40,560 bases of DNA from Rhodospirillales bacterium (GTDB lineage Bacteria; Pseudomonadota; Alphaproteobacteria; Rhodospirillales; Magnetospirillaceae): NCBI GenBank assembly GCA_014380005.1, contig JACMKT010000115.1, positions 1-40,560 of the forward strand, read 5' to 3'. Positions 24,636-34,579 of the stretch are shown piece by piece; the stretch's first letter is position 1; each line of letters starts with the position of its first letter. Under the pieces are notes generated by a model. It was given only the letters and a program-made list of their open reading frames with translations, was not told the origin of the DNA and searched no databases. A program made the translations under genes and the position numbers.

Positions 24636-25558
24636 GGCGTGCGCGCCAGCAGCATTCGCAGGCGGTTCTTCAGCCATCGGGTCGGCGGCGCCGCGCGCAG
24701 CAGCAGCAGGGAATTGGATAAGGGCCGGTAGGGCAGGCGGATGGCCCGCAGCAGCAGCCCGGCGCCCTCATGATAGGGGCCGCGGCCCAAGGCGGTGCGG
24801 CCCAGCCGGGTCAGGCGCTCGCCGATGATGGCGCGGACTTCCGCCGGGGTCAGCTCGGTGTGGCGGGCTTCCACATGGCGTAGGATCATGGGCAGGGTGA
24901 CCAGCAATTGCTTTTTGATCTCGGCGCACGACAGACTGTTGGGTGACATGTGGACCAGGACCAGCGGCTGGTCCACATAGCCCAGCCGTCCGCGCATGGA
25001 CAATTTGATCCACATGTCCTGGTCTTCGCCGAAGGGCAGCGCCGGATCAAAACCGCCCACCGCCAGCAGCGAGGACCGGCGCGCCACCACGCTGGGGGTA
25101 GCGATGTAGTTATAGGCCAGCAGGGTGCGCCACGCGTTCTCACCCGAGACCGGTCGGCGGTCGGTGTAGACGCTGCCGCGATTGATGCCGTTGGTGTCGA
25201 TCAGCAAGGCGCCGCATGAAATGAACTCGATACCGTCGGCGAACAGCGGTATCTGCAACTTTAGCTTGTCCGGGAGCCATTCGTCATCGGCGTCGAGAAA
25301 GGCGATCAGATCGCCCCGCGCCGCTTGGATGCCCCGGTTGCGCGCGCCCGAGGCGCCTTCGCACACGGGCTGCGACAAGACCCGCACGTTGTCATAGCTT
25401 TCAGCAATGCGGCGGGTGGAATCGCGGCTGCCGTCATCCACCACGACGGTCTCGAACGGTTGCAATGTTTGCGCGAATACGGAATCCAGGGCACGCGAGA
25501 GCGTTTCCTCCGCGTTATGGGCGGGAATGACCACACTGACGGTATGCGAGCGGGGCAC
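24632..25558 (-). CDS. family 2 glycosyltransferase
   Basis: 308 residues if started at the GTG at 25558 (GGAG five to nine bases upstream), directly before VSVVIPAHNAEETLSRAL, the standard GT-A opening. An ATG at 25723 in the same frame would add 55 residues of poor-quality sequence, so I rejected it. FLDADDEW near residue 90 is the DXD nucleotide-sugar and metal site, and GEDQDMWIKL is the later ED motif with the usual catalytic acid. It transfers a sugar from a nucleotide donor to a lipid-linked acceptor. First gene of the minus-strand operon. Confidence 0.88.
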   Translation of the reverse strand: MPRSHTVSVVIPAHNAEETLSRALDSVFAQTLQPFETVVVDDGSRDSTRRIAESYDNVRVLSQPVCEGASGARNRGIQAARGDLIAFLDADDEWLPDKLKLQIPLFADGIEFISCGALLIDTNGINRGSVYTDRRPVSGENAWRTLLAYNYIATPSVVARRSSLLAVGGFDPALPFGEDQDMWIKLSMRGRLGYVDQPLVLVHMSPNSLSCAEIKKQLLVTLPMILRHVEARHTELTPAEVRAIIGERLTRLGRTALGRGPYHEGAGLLLRAIRLPYRPLSNSLLLLRAAPPTRWLKNRLRMLLARTP

Positions 25559-25734
25559 GGTGACTCCGGGAAGATGCACTTTCCCGGCGACGGTAAAGCC
25601 ATTCAACGCGCTCCTCAATCTGCTATCCGGCTGGCTGCCTAGGCCTTTTCGCCCGGTCGCCCTCGGCCAAAGCTGGGTTGAGCCGGCTGCCTTGGGAGGG
25701 AATGATTGCGCCATTCCCGCCATAGGAAAACACC

Positions 25735-26937
25735 ATGCCCGTGATCTGCCTCTACACGCCGTTCAGTGCCGAGGCCGAGTGCCGGCCTCTGTCGCGCACG
25801 CCTCTGGCCCGCCTGCGCAACCGGGCACGCCGTGCCGCCGATATGGCCCTGTGGACGGGTATGGGGCAGTGGCAGTTCCACTTCAGCACCTATGAGGACC
25901 GCGCCAACACCAATCGCGGCGATTCCGCCATCCGCTTGGCCAGCCGGGCGCTGATCGAGCAAGCCTTCGGCGACCGTGCCCAAATCATCGAATTGGGTTG
26001 GGCCGATTTTGACGAGGCGGCGGCGGAGCGGCTGAATGCCCAGGCGGATTTGTTCGTGGTCGGCGGCGGCGGCTATTATTTCTGCGACCAGAGTGGCCGC
26101 CTGAACGCCCGCATTGCGCGGGACGCCAAGCTGCTGGCCCGGCTGGATTGCCCGGTGGTATCTTTGTGCCCCGGTATGAACCGCAATCTGGGCGCGGGCG
26201 GCGAGGTGGTGCTGCACCCCGATTCCTTGCCCGATCTAAAAGCCTTTCTGGCCCAGTTGGATCTGTCCTCGGTGCGCGACCACGTCACCCGCTGGGCGCT
26301 GGCGGCGGTGGATGGCGGACGGGCGGTGGCGCTGGCGGACCCCGCCCTGTTCCTTGCCCCTCAGGGCACCCTCCGGCGCGACGATTACGGCTCGCTGTGG
26401 GTTGGGCTGAATTTGGCCTTCCACGGCCCCCATTCCACCGCACATCTGCACCGGCTGGTGGATTTGGTGGCCCAAGTGGCGCAGCGGCTGTTGTCGCGGC
26501 GGCGCTGCCGGTTCTTCTATTTCGTTCATTCCGATGCGGAATTGTTGATCCCCAGTTTGCTGGCGCATGCTGGGGTAATCACCCAGGTGATCGACGCGGC
26601 ACCGGCAGAGATGGTGGCCCATTACGGATTACTGGATGTGCATCTGGCCGAAATGCTGCACTCGGTTATCCTGTGCAGCAATGCGGGCGTGCCGTCGGTC
26701 AGTCTGGCCTATGACGTCAAGCATCACGGCTTTGCCGAAATGATGGGGCAAGAGCAATGGTGCCTGTCCATTCACGACGCCCATCCCGATCGGGTGGCCG
26801 GCATGCTGCTGGCTTTGGCCGACCGGCGCCACGCCATCTCGGAAGACATCCTGGCCCGCAAGGCCCAACTGCGCGGCCAGATGGACGATTACCTGGACCG
26901 GGTGGCGGTGCTCACAGTTTCTCCCGTGTCAGGATGA
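25735..26937 (+). CDS. polysaccharide pyruvyl transferase family protein
   Basis: 400 residues, cytoplasmic. The order NTNRGDSAIRLASRALIEQ, LFVVGGGGYYF, SLCPGMNRNLG and, near the end, SVILCSNAGVPSVSLAYDVKHHGF fits the pyruvyl transferase (CsaB/WcaK/AmsJ) fold. Members add a pyruvate ketal from phosphoenolpyruvate to a sugar, giving the polymer negative charge. The ribosome-binding site is AGGAAAA. It is divergent from the GT2 operon. Its 3' end overlaps the convergent FkbM gene by 26 bp. Confidence 0.85.
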   Translation: MPVICLYTPFSAEAECRPLSRTPLARLRNRARRAADMALWTGMGQWQFHFSTYEDRANTNRGDSAIRLASRALIEQAFGDRAQIIELGWADFDEAAAERLNAQADLFVVGGGGYYFCDQSGRLNARIARDAKLLARLDCPVVSLCPGMNRNLGAGGEVVLHPDSLPDLKAFLAQLDLSSVRDHVTRWALAAVDGGRAVALADPALFLAPQGTLRRDDYGSLWVGLNLAFHGPHSTAHLHRLVDLVAQVAQRLLSRRRCRFFYFVHSDAELLIPSLLAHAGVITQVIDAAPAEMVAHYGLLDVHLAEMLHSVILCSNAGVPSVSLAYDVKHHGFAEMMGQEQWCLSIHDAHPDRVAGMLLALADRRHAISEDILARKAQLRGQMDDYLDRVAVLTVSPVSG

Positions 26938-27802
26938 CGTCCTTGGACTGGAACATGGCCGGGGTGCGCGAGGTGAAGCTGCCATGGGGCACCGCCACCG
27001 GATATTCCGTGCGGAAGGATGGGATGACGTAGATGGTGTAGCCGATGCGCTGAGCCATCCCGGCCAGCAAGGCGCCCAGCAGGCGGCTTTCGGGCAGGAC
27101 CTCGACCACGATGGTGGGTGCGTTGCGTTCGATGATGGGCATGGCCGCCTTCAGCAGGGCGTATTCGGCGCCCTCCACATCCAGCTTGATCAGGTCACAG
27201 CCCTCCGCCAGCAGGCGGAAGTCTTCCAGTCCGCGGGTGCAGCTGCGCTGGGCCAGGGTCACGCCAGACGCCAGATGGGCGCCGATCAGCGTTTCGCGGC
27301 CTTCGTCGGGCAGGCTCATCTGCAAGTTGGCATCGGCGGGCGCGGGCAAGACGGCGGCTTCCACCACGTCTACCCGCTCCAGCTTGTTCAGCGCCAGATT
27401 GCGCCGCAGGATGTCGGCCATTTCGGGCAGCGGTTCCACCACCGTATAGGTGCCGGGAGCCGCCTTGCCGCCCAGCACGGTGTAGAACCCCACATTGCAG
27501 CCGATCTCCAGCACTGACTGCGCTTTGGTGCACAAGCGCGGCCACAGCTCCGCCAGCACGCCCTCATAGCCCTGGGTGCCGAACCAATAGGTCATCTCCA
27601 CGACCATGGAATTTGTGGGCACGAAGGAGACGTCGCGGCGGTCCAGCGGCGTGATTACTTGGATGGACCTGAGCAAGGTCCGGCGGCGCGCGGCGTATTT
27701 CAGGATGGGAATGCTGGCGCTGCGCAGGAAGGATCCACGGGGCAGATGGGTCGCGTTCCACCGGAAGGGATAAAGCAGGGCGCGCGCTAAGGCATAGAAC
27801 AT
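26912..27802 (-). CDS. FkbM family SAM-dependent methyltransferase
   Basis: 296 residues from the ATG at 27802 (MFYALARALLYPFRW); the longer frame upstream overlaps galE and reads as filler. VLEIGCNVGFYTVLGG (97-112) is the SAM-binding loop. DLIKLDVEGAEYALLKAA and the late TIVVEVLPES complete the FkbM-type pattern. These enzymes O-methylate sugars or lipids in polysaccharide loci. It lies 52 bp downstream of galE on the same strand, probably co-transcribed. Confidence 0.88.
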   Translation of the reverse strand: MFYALARALLYPFRWNATHLPRGSFLRSASIPILKYAARRRTLLRSIQVITPLDRRDVSFVPTNSMVVEMTYWFGTQGYEGVLAELWPRLCTKAQSVLEIGCNVGFYTVLGGKAAPGTYTVVEPLPEMADILRRNLALNKLERVDVVEAAVLPAPADANLQMSLPDEGRETLIGAHLASGVTLAQRSCTRGLEDFRLLAEGCDLIKLDVEGAEYALLKAAMPIIERNAPTIVVEVLPESRLLGALLAGMAQRIGYTIYVIPSFRTEYPVAVPHGSFTSRTPAMFQSKDVILTREKL

Positions 27803-27854
27803 AGCGGATTCTCCACAAGGACGCGTGCATTCCACGCTGCCCGCAGGCTGGTCT

Positions 27855-28838
27855 TCATTTGACTCGGCGTTCCCAATCCAGGGCCGAGCCGATGATGGTG
27901 TCGATCTGGGCGTGGCGCGGCGCCCAACCCAGCACCCGGCGCAAGCGCGAGCCGTCCGCCACCATGGAGATGATGTCGCCCTCGCGGCGTGGGCCGTTGA
28001 CCACGTCCAGGCGTCGCCCGGCCAGTCTCTCGGTGGTCTCGATGACTTGGCGCACGGAAATGCCCCAGCCATAGCCGCAATTCAGGATTTGACTGCCGCC
28101 GCCGCGCGTAAGGTGATCCAGCGCCGCCACATGGGCCGAAGCCAGATCGCTGACATGGATGAAGTCGCGGATGCAGGTGCCGTCCGGGGTGTCGTAATCC
28201 GTGCCGTAGATGGCCATGGACGGGCGCTTGCCCACCGCCACCTCGCAGGCCACCTTGATCAGGTGGGTGGCGTTGGGGGTGGCTTGGCCGCTGCGGCCCA
28301 GGGGATCGGCCCCGGCGACGTTGAAATAGCGCAACGCCACGAAGCGCATGGCCGAGGTTGCGGCAATGTCCTGCAACATGGCCTCGGTCATCAGCTTGGA
28401 CCGGCCATAGGGGGTGATGGGCAGGGTGGGGGTGGTTTCCGATACCGGCAGGGTCTCGGGGTTGCCATAGACGGCGGCGGTGGACGAGAAGATGAAGAAT
28501 TTGACGCCGGACAGCGCGCAGGCCGCCAGCAAATTGCGGCTGATTGCGGTGTTGTTGCGGTAATAGGATAGCGGGTCAGTCACCGATTCGGGAACCACGG
28601 TGGAACCGGCAAAGTGCATGACCGCACGGCAGCGTTCCGATTGCAGCAATCCCGCAACCAATTCCGTGTCGCCGGCATCGCCATGGACAAAGCGGATGTT
28701 ACGTGGAAGCAATTCGCGTAGGCCTGTGCGCAGATTGTCCAGCACAACCACCGACCATCCATGTTCCAAAAGGTCAATGACCACATGACTACCGATATAA
28801 CCGGCGCCTCCTGTGACCAAAATTTTGTGGCTTGTCAT
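27855..28838 (-). CDS. galE: UDP-glucose 4-epimerase
   Basis: 327 residues from the ATG at 28838, with GGGAG upstream; the longer open frame is not supported. It interconverts UDP-glucose and UDP-galactose (or the N-acetyl forms) using bound NAD. Visible features are the Rossmann loop TGGAGYIGSHV (9-19), the catalytic SST at 118-120, and YGRSK (Tyr144, Lys148). RYFNVAGADPLGR follows, and DFIHVSDLASAHV near the end is diagnostic of GalE. It supplies galactose-type sugars to the locus and leads the galE-fkbM pair. Confidence 0.95.
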   Translation of the reverse strand: MTSHKILVTGGAGYIGSHVVIDLLEHGWSVVVLDNLRTGLRELLPRNIRFVHGDAGDTELVAGLLQSERCRAVMHFAGSTVVPESVTDPLSYYRNNTAISRNLLAACALSGVKFFIFSSTAAVYGNPETLPVSETTPTLPITPYGRSKLMTEAMLQDIAATSAMRFVALRYFNVAGADPLGRSGQATPNATHLIKVACEVAVGKRPSMAIYGTDYDTPDGTCIRDFIHVSDLASAHVAALDHLTRGGGSQILNCGYGWGISVRQVIETTERLAGRRLDVVNGPRREGDIISMVADGSRLRRVLGWAPRHAQIDTIIGSALDWERRVK

Positions 28839-28970
28839 GCTAAATCTCCCGATGATCAGCCAAAATAAGAGACGGGAGGGGCGCTGATACAATTCAGGCG
28901 GATGTATTATTGATGCTTCATTCCAGGGGTAGACCCTTGGGTCAACTATCCCTTCGCCGACCGTGGGCAT
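28839..28970. other. divergent intergenic region, galE / acyltransferase
   Basis: 132 bp. It contains the galE ribosome-binding site and presumably both promoters. I see no sigma54 element, dyad or terminator of note. Confidence 0.35.
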
Positions 28971-30023
28971 ATGATCCGGCCTGTGACTGCCATGACGCCC
29001 ACTGATCTGACCGCCACCATCCGGCCATGCCCCAGCATGGCCGAGCTTGCGCCGGCGTGGTGCGCGCTGGAGGCTCGGGCGGAGGCGTCGTTTTTCCAAT
29101 CCTGGCGTTGGATCGGTGCCATGCTGGCCGAGTTCGGCCCCGCCTCGCTGCTGGTCGAAATCCGCCAAGGGGGCGCGCTGGTGGGCCTGGGGATGCTGGG
29201 GCGGCGCGACCGGCGCTGGGATGTGCTGCGCTCACCCTCGCTGCATTTGGGTGAGGTCGACGATCCTGCATCCGCCGCTTTGTGCACGGAATATAATGGC
29301 TTTTTGGCCGTGCGCGGGCTGGAGGCCCAGGTGACCCGCGCCGGACTGGCGGCCCTCCACGCCCATGGCGGCTGGCGCGAACTGGTCCTGCCTGGAATGT
29401 CCATGGTGGAGGGGCCAGCGCGGGTGACACGGCGGCATCTGGCGCCCTACGCTCTGTTGGGGCCGGATGACCCGCTGGACGCTTTGTCGCGCAACAGCCG
29501 CCACCAGATCAGGCGCTCGCTCAAGCTCTACAACATGACCATGGAGAAAGGCGGCCCGGCGCAGGACTGGTTTGAGCGGCTGATGGAATTGCACGGCGCC
29601 TATTGGCGGGGTAGGGGCCAGCCCGGCGCCTTCGCTCTGCCCAAGGTGGTTGCCTTTCACCGCCGCCTGCTGGCCGCCGGGGATGCGGAGGTGCTGCGCC
29701 TCAGCGATGGCGGCGACGAGATCGGTTACCTCTATAATTTCGTCCATGACGGCTGGGTCTATGCCTACCAAAGCGGTTTCCGCTATGACCCCGACCCCCG
29801 CCGCAAGCCCGGTCTGGCAGGGCATCTCCTGGCAATGCGGTCATATGGTGCTCAAGGATTGCGCGGGTATAGGTTCCTGGCGGGCGACAGCCGCTACAAA
29901 AGCAGTTTGGCGACGGCCAAGGACCAGCTTGTGTGGGCCATGATGGATCGCGGCGATTTGCTGCACCGGTTGGAGCGTTGGTTACGTCATGAAGATCCTC
30001 TATCACCACCGCACGGCGTCTAA
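28971..30023 (+). CDS. GNAT/CelD-like acyltransferase, second copy
   Basis: 350 residues; an ATG at 28992 is an equally possible start and neither has a strong ribosome-binding site. The order EASFFQSWRWIGAMLAEFG, then SRNSRHQIRRSLKLYN, then GDEIGYLYNFVHDGWVYAY and KPGLAGHLLAM is typical of the FemAB/CelD-type GNAT group of polysaccharide loci. A role in acylating sugars or lipid-linked intermediates is likely, but the donor and acceptor are unknown. It overlaps the following glycosyltransferase by 35 bp, so the two are translationally linked. Confidence 0.78.
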   Translation: MIRPVTAMTPTDLTATIRPCPSMAELAPAWCALEARAEASFFQSWRWIGAMLAEFGPASLLVEIRQGGALVGLGMLGRRDRRWDVLRSPSLHLGEVDDPASAALCTEYNGFLAVRGLEAQVTRAGLAALHAHGGWRELVLPGMSMVEGPARVTRRHLAPYALLGPDDPLDALSRNSRHQIRRSLKLYNMTMEKGGPAQDWFERLMELHGAYWRGRGQPGAFALPKVVAFHRRLLAAGDAEVLRLSDGGDEIGYLYNFVHDGWVYAYQSGFRYDPDPRRKPGLAGHLLAMRSYGAQGLRGYRFLAGDSRYKSSLATAKDQLVWAMMDRGDLLHRLERWLRHEDPLSPPHGV

Positions 30024-31131
30024 AGACGGCCAGAATGTGCATATCGAGGAACTGATCGCCGCTTTGCGCCGTCAGGGTCATGAAGTGGTGGTGGTGGCCC
30101 CGCCCAGCCGCTCGGAATTCGGTCATGACGGCGGGCTGGTGCCGCGCATCCGCCGCGCGTTGCCCGCCGCCATCCACGAACAGTTGGAACTGGCCTATTC
30201 CATCCACGCCTACCGCCAACTGCTCCAAGCGTGGAAGCGTCACCGCCCCGACGTGATGTACGAACGCTACAATCTGTTTTATCTGCCCGGCCTGTGGCTC
30301 AAGCGGCGCACCGGCATTCCCTGGCTGGTGGAGATCAATGCCCCCTTAGCGGCGGAGCGCGGCGCCCATGGCGGGTTGGCCCTGCCACGCTTGGCTCAGT
30401 GGACCGAGCGCGCGGTCTGGTGCGGCGCTGACGCCGCCCTGCCGGTCACCGGCGTGCTGGCGAGGCATGTGCGGCAAAGCGGGGTGCCCGAGGACCGCAT
30501 CACCGTGATCCATAACGGCATCGACCGCAGCCACTTCTCCGCCGCCGTGGATGGACAGGCGGTGCGGCGGGAATTGGGGCTGGACGGCAAGGTGGTGCTG
30601 GGCTTCACCGGCTTTATCCGCGAATGGCACGGCCTGCCCCAGGTGGTGGATGCCATGAAGGCCCTGCCGGCCAATGTGCATTTCCTGGTGGTGGGCGACG
30701 GCCCCGCCCGTGGTGAGTTGGAGGCCCATGCGGCGCGTTTAGGCATGGCGGAGCGGGTGACCTGTCTGGGGCTGGTGGGCCGCGACCGGGTGGCCGCCTG
30801 CATCAAAGCCTTCGACGTGGCCTTGCAGCCCCAGGCGGTGGATTACGCCTCGCCTTTGAAGCTGTTTGAATACATGGCCCTGTCCCGCGCCATCCTGGCC
30901 CCCGACCAGTCCAACATCCGCGAAGTGCTGGCAGACGGCCACAACGCCCTGCTGTTCAGGCACGGCGATTTCGCTCAGCAACTGGCACGTCTGTGCGGGG
31001 ACACGGCATTGCGGTCGCGGCTGGGCCAAGCCGCCCATGATGATATCGAGCGGCAGGGGCGGACTTGGGACGCCAATGCCGCGCGGATTACGAAAATCGC
31101 CAGCCGTATCGTTATAGCCGGCCGGGCTTAA
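29989..31131 (+). CDS. family 4 glycosyltransferase
   Basis: 380 residues with the GT-B fold. The N-terminal domain starts MKILYHHRTASKDGQNVHIEE. The C-terminal domain shows VIHNGIDRSHFS, LGFTGFIREWHGL, and a late VDYASPLKLFEYMALSRAILAPD holding the E-x7-E-type donor-binding segment of GT4 enzymes. It is a retaining transferase that uses a nucleotide sugar. The start lies inside the acyltransferase gene. The stop overlaps the convergent transglutaminase gene by 4 bp, which marks the right end of the polysaccharide locus. Confidence 0.9.
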   Translation: MKILYHHRTASKDGQNVHIEELIAALRRQGHEVVVVAPPSRSEFGHDGGLVPRIRRALPAAIHEQLELAYSIHAYRQLLQAWKRHRPDVMYERYNLFYLPGLWLKRRTGIPWLVEINAPLAAERGAHGGLALPRLAQWTERAVWCGADAALPVTGVLARHVRQSGVPEDRITVIHNGIDRSHFSAAVDGQAVRRELGLDGKVVLGFTGFIREWHGLPQVVDAMKALPANVHFLVVGDGPARGELEAHAARLGMAERVTCLGLVGRDRVAACIKAFDVALQPQAVDYASPLKLFEYMALSRAILAPDQSNIREVLADGHNALLFRHGDFAQQLARLCGDTALRSRLGQAAHDDIERQGRTWDANAARITKIASRIVIAGRA

Positions 31132-32003
31132 ACTTCGCTGACGTCCACGCCCACATGGATTTCGTGGTCGCCGCCGCCCAGAACCACGCCCTTCAGCGGG
31201 CTGACATCGTCATAGTCGCGGCCCCAGGCGACCACCACATGGTCTTCGCCGGCCATTTTGTTGTTGGTGGGGTCCACGTCCAGCCAGCCCCAGCCGGGGA
31301 TGAACACGGACAGCCAAGCGTGCGAGGCATCGGCGCCCACCAGCCGTTCCTTGCCCGGCGGCGGCAGGGTGCGGATATAGCCGCTGACGTAGCGCGCGGC
31401 CAAGCCCATGGCCCGCAAACAGGCGATGCCCACATGGGCGAAATCCTGGCAGACGCCCCGGCGCTGGGCGAAGACATGGGCCAGTGGAGTGCCCACGGAG
31501 GTTGCTTCGGCATCGAAGGCCAGATCGGCATGGATGCGGGCGGTCAGTTCCAGCACCGCTTCCACCAGCGGGCGGCCGGGGGTGAAGCTGGGAGCGGCGT
31601 AGTTGGCGGCTTCAGCCAGTAGGGGTACCTGATAGGACGGGAACAGGAAGTCCAGCGCCTCTTCCACATGGGGATTGGTGCCGGCGGATAATTGGGCGGC
31701 GACGCGGTCCCAGGCGGTGGCGTCGAATTGGGGCAGGGACGGCGCCGGGCGGGTTTCCACCACGAAGCTGGCATCCACCTTCAGCCGCGTATGGGCTTCC
31801 TGGATGGTGAAGAAGGTCACCGGGTTGCCGAAGTAATCCAGCTTGCCGTCTTGGCGCACCGCCGGCATGGGGTAAATTTTCAGCTTCTGATCGCGGTTGC
31901 GCTGGCCGTTATTGTCGCGCGGGCTTAGATGGGCGGCATGATGCGACAGCAGCACCGGCTCGCTGTATTCGTAGGTGGTGACGTGGCGGACTTGGAAGAT
32001 CAC
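31128..32003 (-). CDS. transglutaminase-like cysteine protease of amidoligase operon
   Basis: 291 residues from the GTG at 32003, which overlaps the preceding TGA (GTGA). The N-terminal beta region starts MIFQVRHVTTYEYSEPV. The transglutaminase core carries the papain-like triad Cys185 (RRGVCQDFAH), His228 (DASHAW) and Asp244 (DVDP). In the amidoligase operons described by Iyer and co-workers, such enzymes are predicted to cut or transfer peptides made by the ATP-grasp/DUF2126 ligases. Third and last gene of the operon; no signal peptide, so cytoplasmic. Confidence 0.9.
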   Translation of the reverse strand: MIFQVRHVTTYEYSEPVLLSHHAAHLSPRDNNGQRNRDQKLKIYPMPAVRQDGKLDYFGNPVTFFTIQEAHTRLKVDASFVVETRPAPSLPQFDATAWDRVAAQLSAGTNPHVEEALDFLFPSYQVPLLAEAANYAAPSFTPGRPLVEAVLELTARIHADLAFDAEATSVGTPLAHVFAQRRGVCQDFAHVGIACLRAMGLAARYVSGYIRTLPPPGKERLVGADASHAWLSVFIPGWGWLDVDPTNNKMAGEDHVVVAWGRDYDDVSPLKGVVLGGGDHEIHVGVDVSEV

Positions 32004-34519
32004 GGCAGCATCTCCACCGGCGCCACCGGCAGGCGCCATTGCGCGTGGGTGAAGTATTCCCGCGAAATGCCCTCGGACAAGCCCCACAGGCGCGAGCGTA
32101 TGGCTTCCAGCAGCCGTTCGGCGTCGTGATAGCCGCCATCGCGGTCATAGGTAGCCAGCAGCATGACGTCGGCGGTGCGCACGATGCCGCACAGCACAGT
32201 CATCATGCGTTGTTCGGGCCGCAGGAATCCGGTATCGCCCGCCGCCAATGCCAGCCGGTCCATGTGCTCGGACAAGGCGGCCAGTTGGAAGCCCAGCGAG
32301 CGCGGATTGCTTTCGTCGCACAGCAGCAAGTCGAGCACACCGGCAAGGCGCGGCGCCGCCAGATAGCGCGAGCGGTAAGTCATGGTGCTGTCCGACACGT
32401 CCAGCAGCAGATCCATGGGCACGCAGTCTTCGTCCTCGGCCCCGTTCAGCGCGCCGCCCAGGGTATCGACGATGCTGATGGCACGCTCAACCCGGCGTCC
32501 GGCATCCAGGAACAGCCAGAGTGGGCCGCGCGTCATGTTTTCCATGGCAAGGCCGCTGACCGCTTCGATATTCAGCACGATGGAGTTCAGCCGGCTTTGC
32601 ACGCCGCTGCGGCCTTCCTGGCTGTGCAGCCTGCCGATCTGGTCGCGCAGACGTTGAAGGGCGCGCCATGTGTCGGTGGACAGGCGGTCGCGCAGATTGG
32701 CGACCACCCGGCCCAGGCGCTCGCCATGGCAGGCCAGTCCGTAATTATCGGCATCCGAGTGGTGGGCGATCAGGCGTGACGGCAAATCCTCGGGGTCGTC
32801 GGACGGCGTTTGCGCCGGCATGGGCAGGCCTAGGCCCGAGATGGTGTGCACCGCATGGACGGCGCCGGCGGGGTCGCCCTGGTCCAGGGCTTCCTCGATC
32901 AGCTGCAAGGTGGTGCGCAGCAGCCGGGTGGTGGACTCGCAGCGTTCCAGATAGCGGCCCAGCCAGAACATGTTGTCGGCCACGCGGCTGGGCAGATCCC
33001 GGTTGCCGCGGGTCAGTTTGATGGGCGCATTGTGCTGGCGGGCGTGGATGGTGGCATGGGCGGTGGGATCGGCCAGCACCCACAAATCCTTGCTGCCGCC
33101 GCCGCCGGTCTGCAGTCGGGCGGTCAGCAGATCGCGTTCGGCGGAGACGCGGGCCAAGCCGCCATGCATGACGTGCCAGCCCTGCTCGCTTGCCACGGCG
33201 AACACGCGCAGCACCGTGTGCTGGGGCTCCAGCCGGCCTTCGCTCCATACCGGGACCGAGGACATGCTGCCCACTTCCTGGGCCACCCAATCCCATGGCC
33301 GGGTGTGGATGGTCTGAGCCAAATCGGCCCGTTCGGTCTTGGTCAAACCGGCGCTTTGGATGGGGCGAACGCGGTTGTGGAAGGCCGGGCGCAGGGTCAG
33401 GCGGTCCAGATTATCCAGCACGAACTGACGCTCGTGATCCTGGCCGCACCACCAACTGGCGATGGACGGCAGCATCAAATCCTCGGACAGCAACGCGCGG
33501 GAAATCTTGGGCAGGAACGGCATGATGGCGCTGCCGTCCAGCAAACCGCCGCCCAAGGCGTTGGCGATGACCACATTGCCGGCGCGGGCCGATTGCAGCA
33601 AACCGGCCACGCCCAGGGTGGAATCGCCGCGCAGTTCCAGCGGGTCGCACCATTCGCCATTGGTGCGGCGCAGGATGACGTCCACCTGCTGCAAACCGGT
33701 CAGGGTCTTGAGGAACACCTTGTTGTCGCGCACGGTCAGGTCTTCGCCCTGAACCAGGGTCAGGCCCAGATGGCGCGCCATGAAGGAGTGTTCGAAATAG
33801 GTCTCGTTATAGGGGCCAGGGGTCAGCAGTACGATGCGGGGATCGTCGTTGCGGCGCGGCGACAGGTTTTGCAGGGTGCGGCGTAGGCTGTCGAAGAACG
33901 GCCCCAAGCGCTCCACCGGCATGGAGCGGAAGAATTCCGGCAGCACGCGGCTGACGATGGTGCGGTTTTCCAGGGCATAGCCGGCCCCGGCGGGCACTTC
34001 CGTGCGGTCGGCGATCACCCGCCAGCGGCCATCGGACCCGCGCGCCAGCTCGGCGGCATAGACATGCAGATGGCGCCCGCCGCTGGGCGTCCAGCCGTGG
34101 CAGGGGCGCAGGTAGGATGGATTGGCGTGCAGCAGGGCAGGCGGGATCAGCCCGTGCGCGATCAGGGTGCGCGGGCCGTAAAGGTCGCCGATGATGGCGT
34201 TCAGCAAGGTGGCGCGCTGACTGACCGCCTGGGCGATGGCGGCCCATTCAGCGGCGGGCAGGATCATGGGCAACGGGTCCAGCTGCCAAGGCCGCTCCAG
34301 CCCGGCATCGTCGCCATAGACGTTGTAGGTGACGCCGTTTTCGCGCAGCAGAGTGCGGCCGAAATCCCAACGCTGAGCCATTTCCTCCCGCGTCAGATTA
34401 TCCAGTGAGCGGATGAAGTCGCGCCAATGGGGGCGGATTTGCCCATCGGCGCCCAGCATCTCGTCATAGGTATTGGCGGGCGGACGATAACCGTCGTGGA
34501 TGGGCTTGGGACCCATCAT
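32000..34519 (-). CDS. circularly permuted ATP-grasp - alpha-E fusion protein
   Basis: 839 residues. The first ~480 are a circularly permuted type 2 ATP-grasp ligase domain: RENGVTYNVYGD, GPYNETYFEHSFMARHLG, LVQGEDLTV, IANALGGGLLDGSAIMPFLP. From about residue 510 (SRVADNMFWLGRYLERCE) the all-helical alpha-E domain begins, with its usual 'R-x3-N-x-x-W-x-x-RY-x-ER' opening. The two domains are often separate adjacent genes; here they are fused. ATP-grasp enzymes join a carboxylate to an amine using ATP; the peptide substrate is unknown. It starts 61 bp after the DUF2126 gene and overlaps the next gene by 4 bp. Confidence 0.92.
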   Translation of the reverse strand: MMGPKPIHDGYRPPANTYDEMLGADGQIRPHWRDFIRSLDNLTREEMAQRWDFGRTLLRENGVTYNVYGDDAGLERPWQLDPLPMILPAAEWAAIAQAVSQRATLLNAIIGDLYGPRTLIAHGLIPPALLHANPSYLRPCHGWTPSGGRHLHVYAAELARGSDGRWRVIADRTEVPAGAGYALENRTIVSRVLPEFFRSMPVERLGPFFDSLRRTLQNLSPRRNDDPRIVLLTPGPYNETYFEHSFMARHLGLTLVQGEDLTVRDNKVFLKTLTGLQQVDVILRRTNGEWCDPLELRGDSTLGVAGLLQSARAGNVVIANALGGGLLDGSAIMPFLPKISRALLSEDLMLPSIASWWCGQDHERQFVLDNLDRLTLRPAFHNRVRPIQSAGLTKTERADLAQTIHTRPWDWVAQEVGSMSSVPVWSEGRLEPQHTVLRVFAVASEQGWHVMHGGLARVSAERDLLTARLQTGGGGSKDLWVLADPTAHATIHARQHNAPIKLTRGNRDLPSRVADNMFWLGRYLERCESTTRLLRTTLQLIEEALDQGDPAGAVHAVHTISGLGLPMPAQTPSDDPEDLPSRLIAHHSDADNYGLACHGERLGRVVANLRDRLSTDTWRALQRLRDQIGRLHSQEGRSGVQSRLNSIVLNIEAVSGLAMENMTRGPLWLFLDAGRRVERAISIVDTLGGALNGAEDEDCVPMDLLLDVSDSTMTYRSRYLAAPRLAGVLDLLLCDESNPRSLGFQLAALSEHMDRLALAAGDTGFLRPEQRMMTVLCGIVRTADVMLLATYDRDGGYHDAERLLEAIRSRLWGLSEGISREYFTHAQWRLPVAPVEMLP

Positions 34520-34579
34520 CTGCCCGTAATTCTGTCGTCTCGGTATTGCCGCCTCCCCTGACTGATCTGACAGAAACGC

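Noticed and set aside
25559..25723. N-terminal extension of the GT2 gene to an ATG at 25723
   Set aside because: The added 55 residues lack any fold signature and precede the canonical VSVVIPAHN start; a GTG with a good ribosome-binding site fits better.
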